Shown here one piece after another: positions 8,753-19,924 of a stretch of 64,000 nucleotides of DNA. Position numbers and translations under genes: made by a program. The DNA comes from Rhodamnia argentea (taxonomy: Eukaryota; Streptophyta; Magnoliopsida; Myrtales; Myrtaceae), in the NCBI RefSeq assembly GCF_020921035.1, contig NC_063152.1:26907903-26971902 (forward strand), read 5' to 3'. The notes under the pieces are model-generated. The model saw nothing but the letters and a program-made list of their open reading frames with translations, did not search any database and was not told where the DNA came from. Each line of letters starts with the position of its first letter. The stretch's first letter is position 1.

Positions 8753-10660
8753 ATGTATTTCGATGGTGCGGTTAACCTATCGAGAGCGGGCACCTGGGCA
8801 GTCTTGATATCCCCGGAGGGTCAACATTATCCTGTTACGGCAAAGTTGGTATTTCCATGTACCAATAATATATCCGAGTACGAAGCATGCATCCCGGGCT
8901 TACAGTTAGCCATTTCCATGAATGTGCGGAAATTACGGGTGTATGGCGATTCTATGCCGATTATTCTTCAAACTCAAGGAGAATGGAGAACGAAGGATTC
9001 CAAACTCATCCCGTATCATGAGTTTCTGGAAGAACTTGCTTTTGAATTCGAAGAAATATCTTTCGAATACTTGCCCGTAACGCAGAATCGGTTTGCAGAC
9101 GCCTTGGCAACATTGGCCTCTATGTTGCGAGTGACGAACGGGCTGGATGTAAAGCCTTTGAGAATTGATGTAATCACCCGGCCAGCTTATCGCATGCTGA
9201 TAGAAGAAGAATTTGATGGTGAACCATGGTATCATGATATCAAAAATTATCTCATGAAAGGAGAATTTCCTGAAGGGAGTCAGGTTGGAGATAAAAAGTA
9301 TATAGCCAAGATGGCTACCAAATTCTTTGTGAGTGGCCAAACCCTATATAAAAGATCATTTGATTCGGTATTGCTCGGGTGTGTAGACGCCAAGGAAGCA
9401 AACATACTCATGAAAGAGATTCACGAAGGAGTATGTGGGCCCCACATGAATGGTCATCTCCTTGCAAAAAAGATCATGCGACTCGGTTATTATTGGTTAA
9501 CCATGGAGTCAGATTGCAATCAACATGTACGATCATGTCATCAATGCCGGATGTATGGAGATAAGATCAATGCTCCTCCAAATGAACTTCATCAAATGTC
9601 AGAAGTTTGGCCTTTCTCTATGTGGGGGATAGATATGATTGGGCCAATAAACCCCTTTGCTTCAAATGGTCATCGCTTTATTCTGGTGGCGATTGATTAT
9701 TTCACCAAATGGATCGAAGCCAATTCTTACGCTAACGTCACCGCAAAGAGCGTAGCAAGATTCATTAAGAGAGATATAATCTCTCGCTACGGGTCTCCTC
9801 AGGCAATTATCACGGACAATGGGTCCAATTTGAATAACAAGATTGTCGACGATCCGTTGGATCACTTTGGCATTCGACATCTTAACTCGTCTCCTTATCG
9901 CCCGCAGATGAATGGGGCGTTTGAAGCCGCAAACAAAAATATCAAGAAGATCCCGTCGAAAACCGCAGAAAATTATAGGGATTGGCATGAGAGGCTACCC
10001 TTTGCATTGATGGCTTATCGAACTTCGATCCGAACTTCAACTGGGGCAACTCCTTACTCCCTGGTTTATGGCATGGAAGCGGTTTTGCCTGTGGAAATGG
10101 AGATTCCATCCTTAAGGGTACTATCGGAAGTCAAACTTTCTCAAGTTGAATGGATACAAGAAAGGTGCGAGCAATTGAATCTAATTGACGAAAAGCGCCT
10201 CAAGGCTATCTGTCATGGCCAAAGTTATCAGAAAAGAGTAGCCAAATCGTTCAATCGCAAGGTGAAACCAAGATATTTTGAGGTGGGAGATCTTGTTGTA
10301 AGAAAGACACTGCCAAACGCCGCTCATCCGGGGGGTAAATTTACTCCAAATTACGAGGGTCCATATGTTGTCAAGAAAGTGCTTGCGGGAGGGGCATTGA
10401 TTCTTGTAAATTCGGATGGAGATGAATTGGGATATCCTGTAAATGCCGATGCAAGAAAGAAATATTATCCCCGAAATAAAATCGGAAATGATTGTGGCTT
10501 TCCTCCGAAGGATCCGAGTCGCCATAGAATTATCGCATCGCATTCATACATACATGCATACATGCATACATGCACAAAAATTTGCGGGGTTCAAAAACAG
10601 GAAGTTCAAGACCCAACCTGTTCAAGAAGAACTAGAGGTTTATTCATCTCAAAGCAATGA
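8753..10660 (+). CDS. Second (archaeal-type) RNase H and integrase of the Ty3/gypsy element
   Basis: Same frame as the RT block, separated by TAA codons at 8672 and 8738. The second RNase H shows MYFDGAVN, NNISEYEACIPGL, YGDS and RFADALATLASML; a dual RNase H is a Tat-lineage trait. The integrase zinc domain is at about 9415-9560 (HEGVCGPHMNGH ... CHQCRMYGD). The DDE core has its first Asp in WGIDMIGP (about 9630), its second in ITDNGS (about 9815) and its Glu in NGAFEAANKNIKK (about 9930). LVYGMEAVLPVE and the C-terminal GDLVVRKTLP ... GKFTPNYEGPYVV block follow. The conserved part ends near KKYYP at about 10470. The last 60 codons are probably read-through into the 3' region. This block is catalytically intact by motif. 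Confidence 0.87.
   Translation: MYFDGAVNLSRAGTWAVLISPEGQHYPVTAKLVFPCTNNISEYEACIPGLQLAISMNVRKLRVYGDSMPIILQTQGEWRTKDSKLIPYHEFLEELAFEFEEISFEYLPVTQNRFADALATLASMLRVTNGLDVKPLRIDVITRPAYRMLIEEEFDGEPWYHDIKNYLMKGEFPEGSQVGDKKYIAKMATKFFVSGQTLYKRSFDSVLLGCVDAKEANILMKEIHEGVCGPHMNGHLLAKKIMRLGYYWLTMESDCNQHVRSCHQCRMYGDKINAPPNELHQMSEVWPFSMWGIDMIGPINPFASNGHRFILVAIDYFTKWIEANSYANVTAKSVARFIKRDIISRYGSPQAIITDNGSNLNNKIVDDPLDHFGIRHLNSSPYRPQMNGAFEAANKNIKKIPSKTAENYRDWHERLPFALMAYRTSIRTSTGATPYSLVYGMEAVLPVEMEIPSLRVLSEVKLSQVEWIQERCEQLNLIDEKRLKAICHGQSYQKRVAKSFNRKVKPRYFEVGDLVVRKTLPNAAHPGGKFTPNYEGPYVVKKVLAGGALILVNSDGDELGYPVNADARKKYYPRNKIGNDCGFPPKDPSRHRIIASHSYIHAYMHTCTKICGVQKQEVQDPTCSRRTRGLFISKQ
10546..10576 (+). repeat. Short CATACATG microsatellite
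   Basis: Repeats of an ACATGCAT-type unit (catacatacatgcatacatgc, then another unit) lie just after the conserved integrase end, inside the read-through tail. Confidence 0.7.
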
Positions 10661-12869
10661 AAACAGGTGATATGTATCTGTTCAATTACTTCCATTTCAA
10701 TCCTATTGCTCATCGGGTGATCGTTTCTTTTTGCCAAGGAACGACGATCAAGCACAAAAGACGACCAAAGATCGACGTCGGAATAGGTGCAAGAATTCTT
10801 TCCATCATCTCACAAGACGAGAGACGGTTGTAAATGTCGGTAATTCGCAGAGGCCTTTGATTTCGAAATTAGACTTTTTATTGATCATATCATCTGCATT
10901 CATCTTCAAAAAACGGAGGTTATTCAAGCACAGCTGGAACATGCAGAGTGAACTATAAATTCCCTTTGATGGTAGGAATTGAAAAAGAGAAAATAAACTT
11001 TTCCAACGAGAGTTGTTTAAACCATTCATTGGATTTTTCCTCGGACGAGAGGCAAACCTTATCCAAACACGTCCCATACACACTTGAGAGATGAGTGGAG
11101 TGGAAGGGATAGCGAAACCTTGACCTGCGGACATAGGGGTTATTCGCAACGATTACATGGATCGAGATGACGGAGGCGTTCATTTCTCTATCTTAAACAC
11201 TACAGGTGACCATTGACAACCCCTTTGAACGGCGGTTTCATTCTTTATCCCTGTCAAGAACCACCCCACATTGGGGTCAAATGGAGGTAAACTGGCAAGT
11301 ATCGGGAGGAAAATGGTTAGAAATTTTCTTGCTTGGACTAACATCGATCTTCGTGTGTTGCTTATACGATAATTCAAGTGCTTTAGGATGACGAAAAGCA
11401 TTCATTTCTCTATCCTATACACTTTTATCCTTTGCATAGCCCAATTGAGCCTGCATATTCATTTCATGAACCCCGTTGGTGATCGTTGCATATCTCAAGG
11501 TGTGAGCGACAACACTCCAAGAACGGAAGAGTTCAAGAAATAAGATTTACAAGAAATTTTTAAGCCAATACTGGGGCATGCTAGAACTTTCAATTGAATA
11601 TCTAGCGCAACCATTGAAAATCCTATTCCAAAAAAGAAAGGAAAAGGCGGGATTTTGAAAAAGAGCGAGAAAGAAGAAAAGCCAATCCCGGGCATGAGAA
11701 AAAGCAAAGTGCCTGGTAAAAGCAAGGCCAATGCCCGTTCAAATATTTGTACATTTGTGAACCATGTATTCGATCTTATAAACATCAAAAGATTTCATGA
11801 TATCTTTGTCTCAAATAAGTTTTGGTTGTAAAAGAAAACCCTCGGCGGAGGTAAAACTTTGCACCATCCCGACGAGATTGAGGTGCTCTCTAAAGGCAAA
11901 ATACGCACTTTGAAGACCGAACATACTCCCCAAAGAATTTTGGGTATACCTTCAAGATTGAAAACGTTCTTCGAAGGATAATCCCTAAGGGTCAACATCG
12001 GTGGTAAAGTTGCGATGATCACCAACGACACACCAATTTACATGTTCTGGGCCCAAAAATAAGCCTTTTTCGGTCCCCAATCCTTACCTACGTTACAACC
12101 CCGAAAAGTCTTTTCCGATTAAAGCACTTGGATTAACGTAGAAGCTTAGCTCGAAGAAGTACGAGCAAGATCATTTCTCTCTCATTTTGCAGGTTTCTTG
12201 ACTTGTAAACCCGATGCAGATGTTGAAGATTTTCGTTCAAACAGCATTGACTCAATTGTGAGTCCCACTTGGAAACCATTGTCCAAGCCCAACATTACGG
12301 TCCTTTCGAAGACCTCCCGATCGATCAAGATGTATGCGCTGCGAATGATCCCGAATCCTAGGCATAGGTTCAACGGGAAATTTGAGCGCTTTCAAAATGA
12401 AAAAACCGTTATCTTGAAATGGTGAGAAGCCCTCTTTAATGAGAATACTCCAATGGATGTTTTAACCAAACTCTTTTGGTAGTTTCAGATTATTGGATTC
12501 AAACTTTCCTCACAAGGAATTTTTGATCACTTTAGCATGTCGCCGGATGTTTTGGATAACCTCCGACATCATAATACATCCGTTCAGACTTTTTCATGAC
12601 TTCGGTTTAAGTCATAGAAATTTTGGCGATTCGATAACGTATTCCCCATAAAAGATTGATAATCTTCTCTCGGTGGAGAAAAAATTTTCAGGTTTAAACT
12701 TCTGCGGGACTCATGGAAACCCCGCATCCCGAAGGACGCCTTTCGTGGTAAGAAAGAATTTCCACTTTTTGATGAGAGTTTGGTTTAAATTTTAAGTTGT
12801 TCTAATTCGGGTTTGAATTTTCTGCAGGATTTCGTGTATCCCCTAAATTCCCCGATCGTCATCTTATTA

Positions 12870-13412
12870 GGTGAACCTTTTAGTAGGTAAGCCTTTTCTA
12901 AAGATTTTTGACAAGTCCCGAAAGTGGGATAAATCATCTTACGGGTAAAACCTTTTAGTAGGTGAGCCCCTTTTCGGACGGATCCACTAGTCGGATCGGA
13001 TCCTCAGACGAATCCCACAGGCGGGATAGGTCGTCTTTAGAATCCCTTTAAGTAGGAATTCTTTTCCTGGGCTGATCCACCATACGGATCAAATCTCCCG
13101 ACGAATCCCACGGGCGGGATAGGTCGTCTTTAGAATCCCTTTAAGTAGGAATTCTTTTCCGGGCTGATCCACCATACGGATCAAACCTCCGACGAATTCT
13201 TTAGAATCCCTTTAAGTAGGAATTTTTCATCCGACGAATCCCACAAAGGGATAGGTCGTCTTTAGAATCCCTTCAAGTAGGAATTCTTTTTATGGGCTGA
13301 TCCACCATACGGATCAAATCTTCCGACGAATCCCACAGACGGGATAGGTCGTCTTCACATTCCTATTACTTAGGAATTCCATTATGGTTTGACCTACCAT
13401 ACGGGTCAGAGC
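12870..13412 (+). repeat. ~92-bp tandem repeat array in the retrotransposon tail
   Basis: Units beginning acgaatcccac start at 13008, 13101, 13192 (a shortened ~42-bp unit), 13234 and 13326. Each contains 'gggataggtcgtctttagaa', a 'tttaagtaggaattc' block and 'ctgatccaccatacggatc'. Unit lengths are 93, 91, 42, 92 and ~87 bases. A more diverged lead-in with 'ccttttagtaggt' starts at about 12870. Tandem repeats in the untranslated 3' part are known in Ogre/Tat elements and can seed satellites. Confidence 0.85.
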
Positions 13413-13698
13413 TTAACCTCCCTAGGACAATTCTGATGATGAATCCCTAGGTATCTTCTAGAATCCATTCACATTCACGGGAAAACCTCTCGATCTCGGA
13501 CATGTAAGCGCCGGGTAAATCTTTTCCTACTCTCTTCTTATAACTACCGCATGGAGCCTCATTTTGGATAAGGGCTTATCGACGAGAATGCTTGAAAATC
13601 AATTGTCACAACTCTTTCTTTTCTCTTTCCTCAATTGAGTCGATTAGATTTCAGGTGTCACCTTATCTTTGGAAGTGACCTCTCACGAGATCACTCCC

Positions 13699-13711
13699 AA
13701 AGAGGGGCAGT
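13699..13711 (+). promoter_or_regulatory. Polypurine tract for plus-strand priming
   Basis: The purine run 'aaagaggggcag' is directly followed by the TGTTGACACC start of the 3' LTR. Position and composition fit a retrotransposon polypurine tract. Confidence 0.8.
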
Positions 13712-16700
13712 TGTTGACACCCGATTTTTAATCATCTTTTTTTCGATTTATTTTTTGAAAATTCATAAAAAATTCACAAAAAATTAGAAAATTGTAAAAT
13801 CAACTTTGGTAGCCTTGGCCAAGCTCAAGGAACCATTTTTGATCAAAAAATAATTTTTCATATTTTTCGCATTTTTTGATATTTTTCAGAAAATAGGAAA
13901 ATACCCAAAAAATCAAGAAAAATACCATTCGAGGTCACAAAAATACAGAAAAATAGTCAACATTTTTCTTTTAATTTCCTTTTCATTTTGACCTCTTGAA
14001 GTTTGAAAATTCCATTTCGGATTTGTGTGTTCCTTCACAAATGCACCCCACCAATTAGACATAAAAATACCATTTGGGGTCATTTTTTTTTTTTCTTTCT
14101 TCATTATTAAGGTTGTGACATGATTTTCTAGTATTCCATTTCACATTCTGATCCAATTGCACCTTAATTTGCTCAATTTTGGCATTAGGGACTTAATTGC
14201 ACATAAAATTCTTTCATTTTAGTCCCTAGAAGGCCAAATTCAAAATTAAATCTCACTAAGAGGCACCCATGGAACCCCATGACCCCTAGCCTATAGTTTT
14301 TGACCTCTTGAATCTAATGGTAGGCTCAATTGAGGTTAATTCCTTCATTAAGGACTCCAATTTTGCAAAAACCAATTTCGGATCCTACTCAATATTTGGG
14401 GTTTTCATTCAATTCATAGGGTATTTTTCACGAAAATCTCATTTTCGGAGGTAATCCATGATGGGGAAGCGATTTTTGGCATCAATTTTATAAAAAATGT
14501 TAATTGCTAGCTCAATTTTGCCTTTTTTTGCAAGAACCGGGTCGCCGGCTCGGGCGGATCCGACCCGGTGACCCGGAACTATTCATCATCTCCCCCAAAT
14601 GTCCACCGGCGCAAGATAGAGGGCGGGAGTCCGTTTTTCGAGCGGCGATCGTCAACGAAGAGGCTTCGAGAAGGATCTAGAAAGGACTAGCAGTTAGGGG
14701 GAGCACGTGGGGATAAGAGGGTCTCGCAACAAAAGAAAAGGGGAGGGGCATTTTAAAGGAGAAGGAGAGCGAAGAAAACTTGAGAGAGGGGAGAACAGGA
14801 GTTCACCGTTGGAAGCGAGGAACCCGAGAGCGAAGACTCAAGAGAGAGCTCGTGATCGTTGCATCTTGAATCGGGAGCTCACCACCTCGCATCTCAACTC
14901 ACCTTCATACGTAAGAAGGTGAGCTCTATTCCTCGCGCTAGTATACGGCGTGAACTTCCTCGATCGAGTTTCAATCGATAACCGGTAAAGCCCACGCTGG
15001 ATTGACGTGATATTTTGAATAATCCACGAGTTAGAGGACGCAGCTTTAGGCTTGGTTTCGGGTTAAACTCATCCAATGGTCATCTACGATCACATTCATT
15101 TTTTCCATGGATTTTGTAGAACACATGTTCGACTAGAATGGTCCTCCAAGAACCAACGAATACCAGCCATGAACTTCATAAGCTCATTTAGGTGTTAATC
15201 GTAGTTCGTTCTACTTCCCGTCGCATCCGAAGCTCCGTTAACTTCGTTTTATGCTTTTCGATGCATTGATGGTGGAAAGAATGTGAAAGTCCGAAGAACT
15301 CGTTTTGTACTGAAGGTCCGGAGCATCGACTTGGAGTTCGATAAATGAGGTTAGCTCAAACCTCTTTAAGTTAGGATCTTTAGTATGTTGGTTCCGAGAC
15401 TATTTGTTGATGTCATTTTATGCTTAAATGTGAGTTTGAAGTGCTCGTGTAGTTGAAGACCTATCTTGGAGCTTCCGGCGACGTTGCGCGATTTCATTGA
15501 ATGTCAATTCATGAGGCCGGTTTAGGTTAGTTGGTTTTAGGTCATTCGCGTTAAACTTGAAATATGTCAATGTAGGCTAGTGGTGAGGGATCGAAAGAGG
15601 AAAGTTGTTTGACGTATTTGGGGTTGTTTCGAACCGGTTTTGAATCGAAACATGACTTCCGGCGAGGCGCCGGCGAGGTTCGCCGGCGCCGATCGTCTTC
15701 TCTCGGCGAATACGTTGACCCGGTCAACGCCAGTTGACTTGGTCAACGCCGACGTGGCGCCCACGTGGTGCACACATGGTGCCCACGTCAACAATTTGTT
15801 ACAACATAAAAAAAATGATCCGACGGCTTCCATAGGGCGCCACGTGTCTAGATCTCGTTTTTTGAAAAATAAAAATCATTTTTTCAAATATATTCCATTT
15901 TCAGAAAAATAAAAAATCCGAATTTTGTGATCGCGTGGCCTAGGTTTGGCCACGTGTCACCATTCCGATCGTTGGATCAAATTTTCGAAATTTCAAATAA
16001 TAAAAAAAAACCATTTTCAGAAAATAAAAAATGATTAGATCGAACGGTTGAGATTTAATCTTACCATTCTAATCGTCGACCTTGGTGTTTGGAATGTACG
16101 GTGGAGATCGAGCCTTATCGAGCCGTTGGTTCCGGTCGCATGATCCGGCTGTCCGGCGCCACGTGGCGAAATCCACGAGCGTCGATTTTCTTTCAAGCGG
16201 GAATTTTCAATATTTTGGGCGCCAACGATTCGAAGCGGCGCCGTTTTGGAAGGGAAGCCGGTCCGGGCTTGGGTTTGGACCGGGCTGACCGGTCCGTGGA
16301 CCGGGCTGACCCGGTCCGATAAAAAATATAATAAAAAATAGAAAAAATTCGAAAAATGAGTTTTTAAAATCCAAAAAAATTGGAAAAATCATAAAAATAC
16401 CAAAAAAAATTAGGAAAAATTGTAGAAAATTCCCAAAAAAATTCCAAAAAATTCCAAAAAATTCTCAAAAATTGAGGAATGGCCACAATCAACTGGCCAA
16501 TCCTATTTTTGAGATTTCTCCTCCCGATCTTTTCAAAAATGACAATTTTACCCTTTAGGGGTAATTTGTCTCCAAAAATTCCCGTGGGCTTCCAAAAATG
16601 TCGAAAATTAGGAAATGAGTCGGTTTAGGTGGCCAATCCTATTTTTAACATTTCTCACTCTGAATCTTTTTCTGAAATGACGGTTTTGCCCTTTTTGGCA

Positions 16701-17334
16701 AATCGTCCCCAAATTTTCTCAAAATTACGATTTTGCCCCTCATGGGCGAATCATTTCCAAATCGTTCTTGATCCTCCTATGCTTTGAATGTCCCTTCTCT
16801 AAGCCAATAGGGCTATACTAGGAATGTCACGCTGGTTTGATGCGATTTATCCGCACGTTATGGATTCCTTGATTTGCGCATTTACTTTAATTGATTGTGA
16901 TTGCTAGGATAGTTCACTCCCATCCGCATGAACTCCTAGAGTTAGGATTCCGTACCCCACTCTTATGCATGAAATCTCGAGATTAGAAAATTCAATCAAC
17001 TTAGGTACCGAAAGGGCGTCAACTCTGATAGTTGGCGTAACTAAGTCCCCGAACCCATTTCTCCGGTTCTCGCAGAATCGAATAGAAACTCCCGACTATT
17101 CGATAGGGTTTCCAATCGTACCTTCCACGAAACGATTGGTGGCGACTCCGAGGCATGCACACGTTGCACATGCCACTAGACCGCACCGAAAGGTCGACCA
17201 CGATTTTTATCCTCCGTTGCGATTTGGGTAATGGGCCTTGGGAGAGGCCCGCGTCCGAAGGTCCACACGCAATCGGGCCGGAAGGGCGACCCATTAGCCC
17301 TCTTCCTCTGTTCCGATCGAGGAGGGTCGCGACA
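13712..17334 (+). repeat. 3' LTR of the Tat/Ogre-like element (about 3.6 kb)
   Basis: It starts with TGTTGACACCCG right after the polypurine tract and ends with GGGTCGCGACA, so it has the TG...CA ends of an LTR. The 'ggtggcgactccg' motif at about 17139 and the GTCGCGACA end are typical of this group. The length fits Ogre/Tat elements, which have multi-kilobase LTRs. It contains A/T-rich tracts, a near-duplicate block (ggccaatcctattttt at about 16495 and 16631), CACGTG motifs and a W-box cluster. The right border is inferred from sequence only, since the partner LTR is outside the window. Confidence 0.75.
15715..15746 (+). promoter_or_regulatory. W-box cluster in the LTR
   Basis: Four TTGACY motifs occur in 32 bases: TTGACC at 15715, GGTCAA (reverse TTGACC) at 15722, TTGACT at 15734 and GGTCAA at 15741. 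W boxes are WRKY transcription factor sites. CACGTG G-box cores lie at 14704, 15762, 15841, 15951 and 16160. Regulation is inference; the motifs are seen directly. Confidence 0.45.
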
Positions 17335-18642
17335 CTCTTCTCGTAGGACCATTGCAGAGATGAAGATACACCTAGAAACCCTAGATCTAGATTCTCGGTT
17401 CTTTCCTTTCTTATGATTACCTACGACGACGGTGGCTCAGTAAAGGTCGGTCTCCATTCATTCGTTCTCCCTATCCACTGCGTTGGGCCTCGCGATCATC
17501 GTTTCGACACAATCGCACGATGAGTTCATCTTCTCTCATGTCGCCGTTGCTTCCCTTTAGTGTTCGATGTGGATTTCTTTAATTTCCTGGCGCAATAGGT
17601 GAAATACTTCACTTTTAGGCCTTTATTAGTTTCGTTTTCGCCTGGATTTTCTCTGGAATCCCAAAGCTCGCCTCTCGAGCTTGAATCTCGCGTACTCATA
17701 TCTTCCGTGGTGCGGATGCATAGTGTATTTTGTGGCTAGTTGGCATTTATGCTGATAGTGTTTAGGTATGTAAGCTCAAATGAATTATTTGTTGAAGTTG
17801 GCCATTCACATCAAACAGATTTAGCAATTAGGTAAATCTACCAACCTTGGAATTTTCCCTTTTTCTATGACTAGTCAATCAACGAGCAATGTATGTGGCT
17901 CTATGTGCTGTAACACCAAGAATTGGGTGTTCATCTGCGATTAAAGATGATAAGATGGCTCGGCCATTTAAAGGAGTCTTGCCATATCAGTTAATGATAT
18001 TCGTAATCCCCGTAAAATGCAGCGGTTTGAGAAAAGAGAAAGCTTCGAACCTTTATTCATGCTATTATTTCTTGTTTTTTGCTTTTTCTTGGGTCATGGA
18101 TCATATGATAGATACACTTAAATTTTTGAACAGACAAAGAAGTTACTTTGAAACATAGCACTCATTTAATGTGTACCCATCTCTTGATTGTTTGAATGAA
18201 AAGTCATGTATTGCTGTGAAGATACTACCAAGATTCTTGATGCTTTGAAACATAGCACTTGTTTAATTTAGTAGAGATTGCACTTTGTGTCATGTCATCT
18301 TTTTTTTTTTTTTTTTGTTTGCATTGTCTGTCATCTCTCCTCAATGCTAAGATAGCTCAAATAAAGCCTACTGTGATGATAATCTAGGTTTTGTGAGGAA
18401 CTAGCTAAAACATATCAAATATTTTCTTTAATTCATGTTGTTTTCGGTTGTTATGCATGTTGGTGGTAATCAGAATAGCACTTCATAGACAATCACTCAA
18501 TATATCTTGGATGTTGCAATGTCTAATGCACATTTCAATCAATGCATTTCAATGTTGGTTTTTGTGCTCATTTTTTAAAGCACACTACTAGAAATGTAAT
18601 TTGTTTGCATCTCTCAAATGTTTGTCTTTATTTTAGTGGAAG
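17335..18642 (+). other. Intergenic DNA, no gene seen
   Basis: Lies between the LTR end and the Harbinger-type ORFs. It contains a poly(T) run at about 18300 and one open 89-codon frame at 17889 without recognisable motifs. I could not find a terminal inverted repeat for the downstream Harbinger element here. Confidence 0.4.
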
Positions 18643-19583
18643 ATGGCAAGTACATCGAAGGAAAATGCATATTGGGGCCCAAAAGATATAGAAACTTTTT
18701 GTAAGTTGTGTATTGAACAAATGAAAATAGGCAATCGGCCTAGAAGTAACAAAAGGGATGGATGGACAATCATAATTAACAAGTTTGACAAACTAAGGGG
18801 CAAAAAGTATGATAAAAATCAAATGAAGAGTAAGTGGGATAATCTTAAGGAAGTATACAAAAGATGGAGGAAATTGCTTCTAAATGAAATAGGACTGGGA
18901 TGGGATGCAAGGAAGAAGACTATCGATTCAAATGATGAAATGGTGGGAGAGGAAAATTAAGGTGTTTATCTCTTTTCTTGTTACTTTTTCCAAGTTCATC
19001 TTTTATGATACAACTCACAAAAATGTTCCATTATAACAGGAGGATCCTAAGTTTAAGGCTTTTCAAACGAAATGCATACATCCGGATCTTGAAGTTTTAT
19101 CGAATAGAATATTCAGGGGTACAGATTGCAACTGGAAGTGTCACATGAAACCCCGCACAAGGTTTAATCAATAATGATGATATTGAGGCCCCACAAGATG
19201 ATATGAGTGATGGTGCAAGATCTACTAATGATAATTTAGAGGGTGATGCAGTTAAAGATGTTGTTCAACCAAGTCCAAGTAAGAGCCACAAAAGAGCGGC
19301 GCAAAGGCAAGCAAGAGGAAAGAAAGGAAAAAAGTTGATTGGACCTGCTAAGTTAGCATCGCAAATTGACAAACTTTGTTCAGCTGTTGAAAGTAGAAGC
19401 AATGTATCATCTCTTACAAGGGAGTTTGATCCTTACAATGAAATTATGCAAACATTGAAAGCCATACCTAAGATTAAGCAAGACCGAAAGTTATACTTTT
19501 TTGTACTCTCCCACTTTGCTGAAAAGAAAGATAACCGACGGATCTTCATGAACTTGGATGGAGATGAAGAAAAAGTCAAGTGA
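18643..19583 (+). pseudogene. Myb/SANT-like DNA-binding protein (PIF/Harbinger ORF1), frameshifted
   Basis: The first block (18643-18961) encodes a Myb/SANT-like domain: AYWGPKDIETFCKLCIEQ, GNRP, GWTIIINKFDKLRGKKYDK, MKSKWDNLKEVYKRWRKLL and LGWDARKKTI. One extra A near 18937 shifts the conserved D-E-W-W ending out of frame. An intron with GT at 18962 and AG at 19038-19039 separates the second block, EDPKFKAFQTKCIHPDLEVLSNRIFRGT. That block has another extra base near 19124 and a TGA before a 126-codon acidic/basic tail (19203-19583). In autonomous Harbinger elements this Myb-like protein partners the transposase. The layout next to a transposase supports that role, but this copy cannot encode it intact. 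Confidence 0.72.
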
Positions 19584-19924
19584 CTCAAGTTTAAATTGAA
19601 AGAGCACAATAGTCATCACTAGGATGTTAGTTACTTGTTTGAGCTCTTTCGTATGTTATATTGTTGTAATGTGAGACATATTTTCAATTGGCATGATTTA
19701 CACTCTATTCGTACTCTATTTGCACTATGTATGAACTCTATTCCTATTTTTGTTCTAATGTGAGACCTATTTTCATTTGGTATTCTTTTGATTGGGCGGA
19801 GTTTGTATATATATGATGTATGATTTTTATTTATGGATGATTTAGATTATTTATCTATCTTCCGATCGTGACTCTATATTTTGTTACTTTAACTAGTTAT
19901 GGATGATTCTCCTAAGGGGAAAAT

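Larger units (their letters stand above)
10661..13711 (+). other. 3' untranslated region of the retrotransposon
   Basis: About 3 kb between the integrase and the 3' LTR with no supported gene. Ogre-like elements are known for long untranslated internal regions. Short ORFs on both strands have no motifs. The last kilobase carries a ~92-bp tandem repeat, annotated separately, and the region ends in a purine-rich tract. Confidence 0.6.
1..17334 (+). mobile_element. Tat/Ogre-like Ty3/gypsy LTR retrotransposon, 5'-truncated by the window edge
   Basis: All coding blocks lie on the + strand in order: ORF1, gag, aspartic protease, G-patch, reverse transcriptase, RNase H, second RNase H, integrase, long 3' region, polypurine tract, 3' LTR. 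An extra ORF upstream of gag, two RNase H domains and a noncoding spacer between protease and RT are known hallmarks of the Tat/Ogre lineage. ORF1, gag-pro, RT and integrase all sit in the same reading frame (frame 2), suggesting descent from one long reading frame. At least four in-frame TAA codons, one TGA and local frameshifts make this copy non-autonomous. The 5' LTR and primer binding site lie left of base 1, so the age of insertion cannot be judged here. Confidence 0.88.

Noticed and set aside
17231..17416. Open frames at the LTR right end
   Set aside because: They lie across the conserved LTR terminus and have no protein motif.
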